From: Myxococcota bacterium
GTDB lineage: Bacteria > Myxococcota_A > Polyangia > HGW-17
DNA length: 18,202 nt
Reading direction: 5' to 3'
NCBI GenBank assembly: GCA_018821745.1
Contig: JAHJLU010000184.1
Span: forward strand, 1 to 18,202
Positions 1-8,013 of the stretch are shown piece by piece. Position 1 is the first letter of the stretch; each line of letters opens with the position of its first letter. The notes under the pieces are model-generated. The model saw only the letters and a list, made by a program, of their open reading frames with translations, was not told where the DNA came from and searched no databases. The translations under genes and the position numbers were made by a program.

Positions 1-1706
1 CAGAAGATAACACGTTTGACATTACCCTGAGTGCTATTTTTTATCATTAATTTGGACTTTCCAAAACCAAATCCGGAAGTGAGGTCTTTCCAGCCCATTT
101 TGTGGAAATGATAAGGACACCAGGATTTTTTCCCGGTCCCTCGACACGACTTGAGCGTACCAATCTGGACCTGTGCACCCACTCGCTCCTGAACCGGGCG
201 GTCGTGCAGTGATCTCCCCAGTACAACCTGAGGTTTTTGACCCAACTTGAAGATCACTCCCTGTACTGGATCGGTCCCTGGAACCACTGCCACCCTCAGC
301 ACATAGGAGTATCCCGTGAGGCCGGACTCCGAGGGCCGGATTCCATCCCGCTGAAGAATCCCGGAGAGCTGGGTGCCGTTGACCTTGAGAGGTGAGGCAG
401 TAACCCGCACGACCCCTTTGAGTCCTTTTTTGCCCGTGTTCATTACGGGAGCGGAGACAACCGACGCTTTGATCCCAAACCGGAAAGCGTAAGCCTGTCC
501 CTTGAATGAAGGGGCCACATAAGAGAGCTCTCCCTTTTCGCTGGGCATACCAAACCAGGCGATAAAACTGCCCTTTCTTGCCATTCGGGGAAAGGATCGA
601 ATCTCAATTTTTCGCGAAGTCACCATCCCGCTGAGATCGTACCATCGTTTCCCGTCGATCTTGTAGGGACAGCCCTTGAGTCCTTTGGTCAGACATTTTG
701 TCGCATCACCCAGGGAAGTAAGGAATCTGTCCCGCTTGTCGGTCCAGGCAAAAACATACACCTTCACGGGTTTTGCAGGGAGCACAGTGGTAAACGGAAC
801 ACCATCCTGATAATCAATTCCCGTGACCTGAACCCGTATCCACTTGAGGTTTTCTGTCTCCCCTGCGACATACAACGAACTCAGATGATCCGCCTTGAAG
901 AGATCTGAAACTGTCCCGGTGAGGGGCTGAAGGGAAAAAGTTCCGGTTCCCGCGACTTTGCTGACAACGGGCTTCTCAACAACGGGCTTTTCTACGGGCT
1001 TCTCCACGGGCTTCTCCACGGGTTTCTCAACAGGCTTCTCCGTGGGATTCAGCGAGTCCTTCTCGGGATCGCCGGACACGGCGATGGGCACGGGAGGCAG
1101 ATCCGGGTTTTTGTCCGCCTTGATTGTGTAAAAGGTCGAGTCGATCACATCGAGTCCGAACTGCTTATAACTGAAGGGGAGATGAAAGACCGGGAGAAGC
1201 GGCTTGTCGAAGGCAAACCATAAAATGGTCCTGGCCTTGTATCCCCTCAAAGACCTGCTGACGACCAGGATGGTTTTCTTCTTCTGGATGGAACCCACGT
1301 CCACAGGGCCCTCACCGGAGATCCCCGCACCTGGACAGTGGTTCCGTTTGAGTGAATCATTCCAGGGGCAGTCATTATAGGCACTCACCATAACCGCGGA
1401 CCTTTTGGAAAGATCACTGACCGCCGTGGCAAAAGAGTGACGCGCGTTCTGTTTAAAGTAAAAAACGGTCTCACTCATCTTATTGGGTCCACCGCCGCCA
1501 AGAATTTCAATCCGCAGCAGATAGGGAGCCTTCTGAAAAGAGTGAGACTGTTTTTTCAATTCTTTTTTCAGTTTCACTCCCACCAGGGATTTAGAAATTT
1601 CCTTTTTCTGGACCTTCAGTTTTTGCCACTTTTTCGCCTGACCGCTTACGGTGAGCGGAAACGCGAGCAGAGTGATAAATGATAAAACAAGATATATTCT
1701 CATCAT
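1..1706 (-). CDS. Secreted modular repeat protein with EKPV linker, unknown function (3' end beyond window)
   Basis: The frame opens with two consecutive ATG codons (1706, 1703) and stays open to the window edge, giving 568 visible residues; the C-terminus is missing. Residues 1-22 look like a Sec signal peptide: MMR, then a hydrophobic core, then a VSGQA-type cleavage region. I see three diverged modules of about 100-130 residues: 62-190, 288-412 and 468 to the edge. Modules 2 and 3 share a Cys-x7/8-Cys-Pro-Tyr-x6-Trp-x-Asp-Leu signature (C338/C346/W355 and C521/C530/W539). Modules 1 and 2 share a basic strand followed by a Trp-Phe or Phe-Ala pair and then a Phe/Tyr-rich segment. A linker at about 200-250 carries six EKPV/EKPVV units. 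The paired cysteines suit an oxidising extracytoplasmic location. I do not recognise a family. It could be a cell-surface or secreted structural protein, and a type II secretion substrate is possible but unproven. Confidence 0.8.
   Translation of the reverse strand, partial: MMRIYLVLSFITLLAFPLTVSGQAKKWQKLKVQKKEISKSLVGVKLKKELKKQSHSFQKAPYLLRIEILGGGGPNKMSETVFYFKQNARHSFATAVSDLSKRSAVMVSAYNDCPWNDSLKRNHCPGAGISGEGPVDVGSIQKKKTILVVSRSLRGYKARTILWFAFDKPLLPVFHLPFSYKQFGLDVIDSTFYTIKADKNPDLPPVPIAVSGDPEKDSLNPTEKPVEKPVEKPVEKPVEKPVVEKPVVSKVAGTGTFSLQPLTGTVSDLFKADHLSSLYVAGETENLKWIRVQVTGIDYQDGVPFTTVLPAKPVKVYVFAWTDKRDRFLTSLGDATKCLTKGLKGCPYKIDGKRWYDLSGMVTSRKIEIRSFPRMARKGSFIAWFGMPSEKGELSYVAPSFKGQAYAFRFGIKASVVSAPVMNTGKKGLKGVVRVTASPLKVNGTQLSGILQRDGIRPSESGLTGYSYVLRVAVVPGTDPVQGVIFKLGQKPQVVLGRSLHDRPVQERVGAQVQIGTLKSCRGTGKKSWCPYHFHKMGWKDLTSGFGFGKSKLMIKNSTQGNVKRVIF
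963..1040 (-). repeat. Tandem 12-15 bp repeat encoding EKPV units
   Basis: Six in-frame units lie head to tail: four of Glu-Lys-Pro-Val, then two of Glu-Lys-Pro-Val-Val, encoded by near-identical 12- and 15-base units. Only a few third-position differences separate the units. They form a charged, proline-rich, probably extended linker between the first and second modules of the secreted protein. Such units are prone to copy-number change by slippage. Confidence 0.9.
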
Positions 1707-1756
1707 TTGAGTGTACTCCAGACTGATATTAAGCCCCGAAGGGGAGAATGATAAAT

Positions 1757-1793
1757 TTTATACTCTGAAAAACAGGATTTACCAGTGTAAATC
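1757..1793 (-). promoter_or_regulatory. Candidate promoter -10 with 18-bp perfect inverted repeat (possible operator)
   Basis: Upstream of the secreted-protein gene, the minus strand carries TATAAA at 1762-1757. About 13 bases further upstream lies a perfect inverted repeat at 1793-1776, GATTTAC-ACTG-GTAAATC (7-bp arms, 4-base centre). It would overlap the -35 region, where no good -35 hexamer is visible, as at an operator or activator site. The leader downstream also holds a short CCCC-TTC-GGGG hairpin (about 1736-1746). Assignment as a regulatory site is inference from position and symmetry. Confidence 0.4.
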
Positions 1794-1830
1794 AAAGTGT
1801 GGTGACGGCAGGGGATTAGACTTATTCACC

Positions 1831-1863
1831 AAAAAAAGCAAATAACCCTCGATAATTCGGGGG
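1831..1863 (-). terminator. Weak rho-independent terminator after the penicillin-binding protein gene
   Basis: Starting 2 bases after the stop codon, the minus strand reads CCCCCGA-ATTA-TCGAGGG. This is a 7-position stem with one C/A mismatch and a 4-base loop, followed by a T-rich tract ending in seven T residues. Position and T-run fit a terminator for the recA/penicillin-binding protein transcript. The mismatch makes it weak. On the plus strand the same stem pairs fully with one G-U, but lacks a T-run. Confidence 0.45.
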
Positions 1864-1865
1864 AA

Positions 1866-4265
1866 TCAGCGTGGAGCCAGAGGAATCTTCTTTTTCGGTG
1901 GATGCAAGTGTGGAATCCGTCCGTTTTTTGCCACGTGTGGTGTCTTCTCCCGCAAAAATCCCGAAACGGGATCTTCCCAGGGGATTTCATACAGGGGGTA
2001 AAAACGGCTGGTCTCATAAATAAAGCGCCCAAAAGCGGGAGCTGTGGTGAGATGTGCTGCGTCGTTGTCGCCCAGGGGACGTTCGTATTTCTCGTCTCCG
2101 AGCCAGAATGTCCCGGCCCATCGGGATGTGTAACCGGAGAACCACGTATCCATGGTTTTTGAGGCTGTCCCAGTTTTTCCCGCTACAATGACGTGGGTTT
2201 CCTGAATGGGTTCATTGTGCCCTTCGGTCACCACTTTTCGCAACAGTCTTGATGTGGCATAGGCTGCTTTGGCCGGGATAGCCTGCTGTTGCCTTTTCCC
2301 CACCAGAGCCACCATTCGCGTCAGACGATCCATGGTAGTCAGCATGGCGTCCTCGGGGACCGTACGATCTTCGAAAATGGTCCCCCTTGCGCTGCGGATA
2401 CGTTTGATGGAAATTTCTGGGAGCAACCTCCCGCTCTGGGCAAAAACGGAAAACGCTCCGGTGAGTTCGTTTATTTTCACGCAGGAGGCACCAAGGGCCA
2501 GCCCTTTGTCGGGGATGATGGGAGTCGTAAAACCAAATCGTTTCGCCCAACTGGCTACCCGGGTCCCCCCCAGCGCCTGAAAAATGGTGACTGAAGGGAT
2601 GTTTCTGGACCAGACCAGTGCAGACTCCAGTGTCACTTTGTGGTTCATGATTTTTTCCTTGGCTGCATCCGAGAGGTTGTGGGCATACTGGTAATTGGCG
2701 ACTCTCCATTTTTTTCCCGTGGCGGGATCGATGATGGAGTAGGGGACATCGGAAAACTTTTTGTAGATAGACCAGCCCCGGGCAAGGGCCAGCGAGTAAT
2801 AGATGGGCTTATACGTGGAACCGGGCTGACGACATGCCTGCACTGTGCGGTTATATTTAGTGAGATCAAAATCTGTGCCTCCCACCATGGCGATGATATA
2901 CCCTGTGCGGTGATCGCGCACGTGCAATGAAGATTGAACTCTTGGTATTTGTTCAAGATAATATAAATTATGGTCCTCTTGCGAGACCCGTATCCAAATG
3001 ACAGAGCCCACAAAAAGGGTCTTGTCTACCCGGGTAATATGTCTGTCCGTTACTCCCTGAAACCGCCGATACCGATACGCCCAGCGCATGTTCTTCAGGG
3101 GAATTGTGCCCTCTTTTTTTCCCACACGAACAGTGGCCTTGTGCCGGTCCACGCTCACTACCACCCCAAGATAGAGTCTCCCCGCAGCCAGCGCTCCCTC
3201 ACCATAGTGCTTCTCACTGGCGCGGATGAAGCGGTTGATATTGTCACCGGCAAAGCTCGCCTCGGGACCTCGATACCCCTGCCGTTTGTCCTGCCAGAAA
3301 GCCAGCTCATTGACCGCCTGCCGCGCCTTCACCTGAACAAAGGGGTTGACCGTTGTCTCAACGAGAAACCCACCCTTTTTAAAGCCCTGGGCTCCCACTT
3401 TTTCAATGAGAAGCTGTCGGGCATACTCCGTAAAATAGGGGGTCCGCTCGTTATAATAGTCTTTTTTACCACGAAGAATCACCGGTTCGGCCAGAGCCTC
3501 GCGTAGCTCACGGGCTTTAATGGCTCCCCTTCTCTTCATCTGAGTCAACACATGGCGTCTTCTATCAAGGGCAACTTCCATATTGCGTGAGGGCGAATAT
3601 CGGCTCGGCGCCTGGGCAAACCCTGCCAAAAGAGCCATCTCTGCAGTGGTCAACTGATCAAGATTCTTATTGAAATAGGCTCTCGCTGCCGCCTTCACCC
3701 CGTAGGCGCCTTTCCCCAGAAATATAAGGTTCAGGTAGAGTTCGAGAATCTCGTCCTTGGACAGGTTTCGCTCAAGGCGGAGTGCCAGTACTACTTCCTT
3801 CACCTTTCGGTCCAGGGTCCTCTCTCCTCCCATGAAATATTTGGCCACCTGCTGTGTTATGGTGCTCCCGCCCTGCTTGATGCCGCCTGCCTTGATGTTT
3901 GTCATCACAGCACGCAAGAGACCAAGACCGTCAAGGGCGCCATGTTCATAAAAGCGGGCATCTTCCACGGAGATGAATGCATATCGAAGCCGCCTGGGAA
4001 TTGCATGGAGTGGCACCCACTGCCTGGTTTCCCCTGATATCTCGGCTAAAATCATTCCATCAGCGGCAACAATTCTTGTGGAAGTGGAGGCTCTCCCCTT
4101 GAGGGATGAAAAACTGGGAGCGGGTGGCAGATCCCTGGCGTAAAAACCAAAAAGAAATCCACCGGAGATGGCGAGCGCCACGCCAATGAGGATGAACAAA
4201 AAGAGGTGGTAAAGAAAAATTGTGGAAAAAACTCCCCGGTTTTTCCCGTTGAGTATGGAAACCAT
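1866..4265 (-). CDS. Class A penicillin-binding protein (bifunctional transglycosylase/transpeptidase, PBP1A type)
   Basis: This enzyme polymerises and cross-links peptidoglycan at the outer face of the cytoplasmic membrane. Residues 1-16 are cytoplasmic and 17-42 form the single membrane anchor. The GT51 glycosyltransferase domain spans about 65-250, with the catalytic-glutamate motif SVEDARFYEHG (E101), the GGSTITQQVAK motif (132-142), and the KVKEVVLALRLER and ELYLN-IFLGKGAYGVKAAA segments. The transpeptidase domain has the active-site serine in PGSTYKP (S483, K486), SRN (553-555) and KTGTAS (697-702). All catalytic motifs are intact. At 799 residues it has normal family length, with a short basic proline-rich tail. 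Its ATG lies 3 bases after the recA stop, so translation is probably coupled to recA, an unusual pairing. The exact orthologue (mrcA/ponA/pbpF) cannot be fixed from sequence alone. Confidence 0.95.
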   Translation of the reverse strand: MVSILNGKNRGVFSTIFLYHLFLFILIGVALAISGGFLFGFYARDLPPAPSFSSLKGRASTSTRIVAADGMILAEISGETRQWVPLHAIPRRLRYAFISVEDARFYEHGALDGLGLLRAVMTNIKAGGIKQGGSTITQQVAKYFMGGERTLDRKVKEVVLALRLERNLSKDEILELYLNLIFLGKGAYGVKAAARAYFNKNLDQLTTAEMALLAGFAQAPSRYSPSRNMEVALDRRRHVLTQMKRRGAIKARELREALAEPVILRGKKDYYNERTPYFTEYARQLLIEKVGAQGFKKGGFLVETTVNPFVQVKARQAVNELAFWQDKRQGYRGPEASFAGDNINRFIRASEKHYGEGALAAGRLYLGVVVSVDRHKATVRVGKKEGTIPLKNMRWAYRYRRFQGVTDRHITRVDKTLFVGSVIWIRVSQEDHNLYYLEQIPRVQSSLHVRDHRTGYIIAMVGGTDFDLTKYNRTVQACRQPGSTYKPIYYSLALARGWSIYKKFSDVPYSIIDPATGKKWRVANYQYAHNLSDAAKEKIMNHKVTLESALVWSRNIPSVTIFQALGGTRVASWAKRFGFTTPIIPDKGLALGASCVKINELTGAFSVFAQSGRLLPEISIKRIRSARGTIFEDRTVPEDAMLTTMDRLTRMVALVGKRQQQAIPAKAAYATSRLLRKVVTEGHNEPIQETHVIVAGKTGTASKTMDTWFSGYTSRWAGTFWLGDEKYERPLGDNDAAHLTTAPAFGRFIYETSRFYPLYEIPWEDPVSGFLREKTPHVAKNGRIPHLHPPKKKIPLAPR

Positions 4266-4268
4266 GGA

Positions 4269-5315
<1,047 letters not shown>

Positions 5316-5318
5316 CAA

Positions 5319-6422
5319 TTAATCCTTTTCTGACTCCCCCTGGGGAGTATTTTCGTTTTCCACGGGGGAGGATTTTTCCTCTTCTTCCCGGGGAAGGTCA
5401 GCAGCAGGAGAGTCAGCCTGACTCCGTTGCTCCCATTGCTGTTTTTGCTGCGCAAGCCGGGAGACCACCTGGCTTTTCGAGGTTGTTCCCGAGAGGGCCT
5501 GCACCGCTTCCCACTCCTGGGATTCTCCGCGTAATGAATCCTGAACCACAGCGGTAGTAACATTGAGGGCCTCTTCCGAGGGATGAAGCGTGGCGGACTG
5601 TTGAAGCAACGAGGGGTTTTTAACCTCGTTTTCAATGAGTTCCATGGTTGACTCAAAGGAAATGCCCGTTTGTGAGAGGATAGACTCCATTAACTGCTCC
5701 TCGGACTCATCGGCGCCGAGCAGCTCCGGAAGATGGGTACACCCGCGGCATCTGTGTGCACCGGCCTCTCCAAAAAGAAAGCTCCCAACTATGGTCGGAG
5801 GACTCTTGAGTCCGTTGCTGCCACGATACCCTGCAAAAATGCGGGAGATGGATATCTCTGCCGGGAGGTCATATTGAAAGGACTCTATGCTCCCCATGAA
5901 GGGAGGGATGTCGTCGGGGAAAGCGCGGGCCAGGGTACAGCGAAGGGGAGGCTCGGTGGTTTTCAGTGAAAATCCGGCCTGGTCAAACAGGGTGCCCAGT
6001 TTTTTCTGGATCTGCACTATCTGTGGACTGGAAAATCCTAAAGAGACAACCCGGGGGACTCCTTCGCTGTCGTGTGCCGTCGTCACACCCTTGACCGTCA
6101 GTGGCAAGGGCGCCGTCACCTCCCAAAATGAGTTCCTGGTAATATCTTTGATCACATCCAGCAGAACATATGGAAGGCGACCAAGGTGGAGCAGGGGAAC
6201 CATGAACCACCCGGGGGGAACCCAGGTGAGACGGTTTCTAACCTCGTCGGGGAGATGGAAATAAAGCGAAGCCTGGAGATCCGCCACCTGTTCCATGGTC
6301 TCAAGGGGAAGAAACAGCCCCACAAAAATATCGTCGATGAGACGATAAAAGGGGACCTCCGGTTCCACGGGGAAGGATGAGTCAAGGGGGCTGGATGTGG
6401 TTGGGGAAGATTCCTCAGTCAA
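5319..6422 (-). CDS. Degenerate 2H phosphoesterase (ThpR/LigT-like), catalytic histidines lost, long C-terminal extension
   Basis: Residues about 28-170 align by eye with the RNA 2',3'-cyclic phosphodiesterase / 2'-5' RNA ligase family: an opening strand DIFVGLFLPL, then LTWVPPGW before motif 1, and LRCTLARAF at motif 2. Family members carry two His-x-Thr-x motifs. Here motif 1 reads MVPL (74-77) and motif 2 reads RCTL (161-164), so both histidines are absent and phosphodiesterase activity is unlikely. An AHRCRGCTH cluster (222-230) could bind a metal. Residues about 235-367 are an extra Ser/Glu/Gln-rich, probably disordered tail. The start is a TTG with GGAG 7 bases upstream; no nearby ATG would retain the first domain strand. 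A ThpR gene between cinA/pncC and recA is a known deltaproteobacterial arrangement, which supports the family call. The molecular role of this version is unknown. Confidence 0.75.
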   Translation of the reverse strand: MTEESSPTTSSPLDSSFPVEPEVPFYRLIDDIFVGLFLPLETMEQVADLQASLYFHLPDEVRNRLTWVPPGWFMVPLLHLGRLPYVLLDVIKDITRNSFWEVTAPLPLTVKGVTTAHDSEGVPRVVSLGFSSPQIVQIQKKLGTLFDQAGFSLKTTEPPLRCTLARAFPDDIPPFMGSIESFQYDLPAEISISRIFAGYRGSNGLKSPPTIVGSFLFGEAGAHRCRGCTHLPELLGADESEEQLMESILSQTGISFESTMELIENEVKNPSLLQQSATLHPSEEALNVTTAVVQDSLRGESQEWEAVQALSGTTSKSQVVSRLAQQKQQWEQRSQADSPAADLPREEEEKSSPVENENTPQGESEKD

Positions 6423-6453
6423 GGTATCGCTCCAGGAATGCTACAGGGGCAAC

Positions 6454-6482
6454 ATTCTATGTTTAATAGTTATTCCACTAAA
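6454..6482 (-). promoter_or_regulatory. Weak candidate promoter for the ThpR-like/recA/PBP operon
   Basis: The 104-base gap between pncC and the ThpR-like gene holds a minus-strand TAGAAT (6459-6454), a 5/6 match to the -10 consensus. A poor -35, TTTAGT, lies 17 bases upstream (6482-6477). A short inverted repeat AACAT-TCT-ATGTT (6451-6463) overlaps the -10. The start would give a leader of about 25 bases. recA usually has its own regulated promoter, so one is expected here; this exact placement is tentative. Confidence 0.35.
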
Positions 6483-6526
6483 ACCCGAACAAATGAAAGG
6501 AAAAAGATCACCCGTCCTGAAAAAAA

Positions 6527-7030
6527 TCACTTCTGGCTGAAACCTTTTGGGATATCATTACGTAACAGATCCATGAGTGCTCCGAGGAGGGTGTGGGCAG
6601 CGCTGTTTTGAACAGCCTGCCGATCACCGGGAAAAACGAAATGCCCGATAAACTCTTTTTCTCTTACAATAACAGCAATATATACCGTTCCTACCGGCTT
6701 TTCCGGAGATCCCCCAAGGGGGCCCGCGATGCCTGTCACCGAGGCACAAACAGAGGATCCTGCGAGGCGTCCAATCCCCCGCGCCATGGCGAGGGCTACA
6801 TGGGAACTGACCGCTCCATGGGTGTTGAGCAGATCCCGGGGAACCCCAAGGGCGCGCACTTTAACCTCGTTTGAGTAGGCGACAACCGCGCCGGAAAACA
6901 CCTGGGACGCGCCGGGTATTCTGGTGATAATCGAAGAGACCAGACCACCGGTGCAGGATTCCGCCAACCCCAGGCTCTCTTCTCTCAAAAGGGTCAACAG
7001 TTTACTGTATTCAACGGAAGTGATGGACAT
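6527..7030 (-). CDS. pncC: Nicotinamide-nucleotide amidase PncC (CinA C-terminal domain, stand-alone)
   Basis: PncC deamidates nicotinamide mononucleotide to nicotinic acid mononucleotide, recycling the NMN that NAD-dependent DNA ligase releases. The 167-residue protein is the CinA C-terminal domain alone: AESCTGG at 23-29, IPGAS-FSGAVVAYSNEVK at about 38-57, and the signature VTGIAGP-GGSPEKPVGTV at 98-115. The usual stand-alone length is about 160-165. It lacks the N-terminal MoaB-like pyrophosphatase domain found in full CinA. The ATG at 7030 has only a weak ribosome binding site. It lies 52 bases after the PP2C gene, and the ThpR-like/recA genes follow, as in the cinA-thpR-recA clusters of related bacteria. 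Confidence 0.93.
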   Translation of the reverse strand: MSITSVEYSKLLTLLREESLGLAESCTGGLVSSIITRIPGASQVFSGAVVAYSNEVKVRALGVPRDLLNTHGAVSSHVALAMARGIGRLAGSSVCASVTGIAGPLGGSPEKPVGTVYIAVIVREKEFIGHFVFPGDRQAVQNSAAHTLLGALMDLLRNDIPKGFSQK

Positions 7031-7082
7031 GTAAGGTTAACTGACCCCCCGATGACCTGTCTGAGAGGACCGGGGCAACACG

Positions 7083-7847
7083 TTATTTTTCGAATTTGAG
7101 GATAATGCAGGTGATGTTGTCAGTGCCGCCATTTTCATTGGCAGTGTTGATGAGATTGGTGATCAATTTTTCGAGGTTACTCTCCTCGTTGATCAACTTT
7201 TCCATACCGGGGTCGGTTATCATGCCGGAGAGACCATCGGAGCACAGCAGATAGAGATCTCCCGGTTCAACCTTGACCTTCTGGATATCTACCTGCACCT
7301 GTTCACGCATTCCCAGCGCCCGTGTAATGACGTTTTTGTGCGGGAAATTGGCCAACTCTTCTTCGGTGATGCCTTTTTTCGCCTGCTTGTACTCTTCGAG
7401 GAGGGAGTGGTCCACAGTGACCTGCTCGAATTTGCCTTCGCGGCAACGATATCCCCTGGAGTCTCCCACATGGGCCATAAGAAGCGTATCGCCGAGAACC
7501 TGGATGGAGACAATAGTGGTCCCCATACCTTTGAACTTCACCTCGGTGGCCTGGGACTGGAAGATCTTGAAATTGGCCAGCCTGGTGGCACATACAAGGC
7601 GGTTCTCCGCATAGGATTTGGTAGCATCCATTTTGTATGGCCAGGTGGCGTCTTTATCGTTGCGTGAGTATTTGTAAAACTCGGTAACGCTCTCGGCAGC
7701 CATTTTACTGGCAACCTCGCCGGAAGCGTGTCCGCCCATACCATCACACACGATGAAGAGTTGTTCTTCCTCAAGGAGGCTGAAATAGTCCTCGTTGTGA
7801 GTACGTTTCATGCCTACATCTGTTTTGGCCACATATCGTATTCTCAT
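7083..7847 (-). CDS. PP2C-family serine/threonine protein phosphatase
   Basis: This is a metal-dependent protein phosphatase of the PPM/PP2C (PrpC/Stp1-like) type, cytoplasmic, 254 residues, and essentially a lone catalytic domain. The motifs are complete: RTHNED (15-20), VCDGMGGHASGE (33-44, metal-binding D35), GMGTTIV (108-113), HVGDSRGY (126-133), VDHSLL, NVITRALG (172-179), CSDGLSGM (202-209, D204) and GGTDNIT (240-246, D243). I chose the ATG at 7847 because GGAG lies 7 bases upstream and a strong promoter lies just before it. The same frame stays open upstream to 7937, but that extension is unlike the family and contains the promoter. The usual partner is a Hanks-type Ser/Thr kinase, which is not in this window. 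Confidence 0.95.
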   Translation of the reverse strand: MRIRYVAKTDVGMKRTHNEDYFSLLEEEQLFIVCDGMGGHASGEVASKMAAESVTEFYKYSRNDKDATWPYKMDATKSYAENRLVCATRLANFKIFQSQATEVKFKGMGTTIVSIQVLGDTLLMAHVGDSRGYRCREGKFEQVTVDHSLLEEYKQAKKGITEEELANFPHKNVITRALGMREQVQVDIQKVKVEPGDLYLLCSDGLSGMITDPGMEKLINEESNLEKLITNLINTANENGGTDNITCIILKFEK

Positions 7848-7865
7848 GCGAAAACTCCAAGGGCC

Positions 7866-7894
7866 ATAGTAAGGAAAGCACCTGAAAATGTCAA
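7866..7894 (-). promoter_or_regulatory. Strong sigma70-type promoter for the PP2C-pncC unit
   Basis: The minus strand carries a perfect -35 hexamer TTGACA (7894-7889), a 17-base spacer, and TACTAT (7871-7866) as the -10. Initiation about 7 bases downstream (near 7859) leaves a leader of about 12 bases. The leader would begin at or next to the GGAG ribosome binding site (7858-7855) of the PP2C gene. The rest of the 166-base gap (7848-8013) shows no other clear signal. Confidence 0.72.
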
Positions 7895-8013
7895 ACAAAG
7901 ATTCATGGAAAATAAATGATTCCAAAGCACAATACAAAAAGGGGGGTGTCCTGATAAAGGAAGGGTCTCAAAGTGGGAGATGCGGGGGGTCCCAAGGTTC
8001 TGGAACGAAACAT

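Noticed and set aside
963..1040. CRISPR-like array
   Set aside because: Units are 12-15 bases, contiguous and in frame; they are a protein repeat with no spacers.
7047..7075. Hairpin CCCCG...CGGGG between the PP2C gene and pncC
   Set aside because: Long interrupted loop and no T-run on the minus strand, so not a terminator; it may only affect pncC translation.
7848..7937. N-terminal extension of the PP2C protein by 30 residues
   Set aside because: The extension contains the strong promoter, lacks family similarity, and a good ribosome binding site precedes the internal ATG at 7847.
7900..8013. Terminator after rimO
   Set aside because: C- and G-rich runs are present but no stem followed by a T-run on the minus strand could be drawn.
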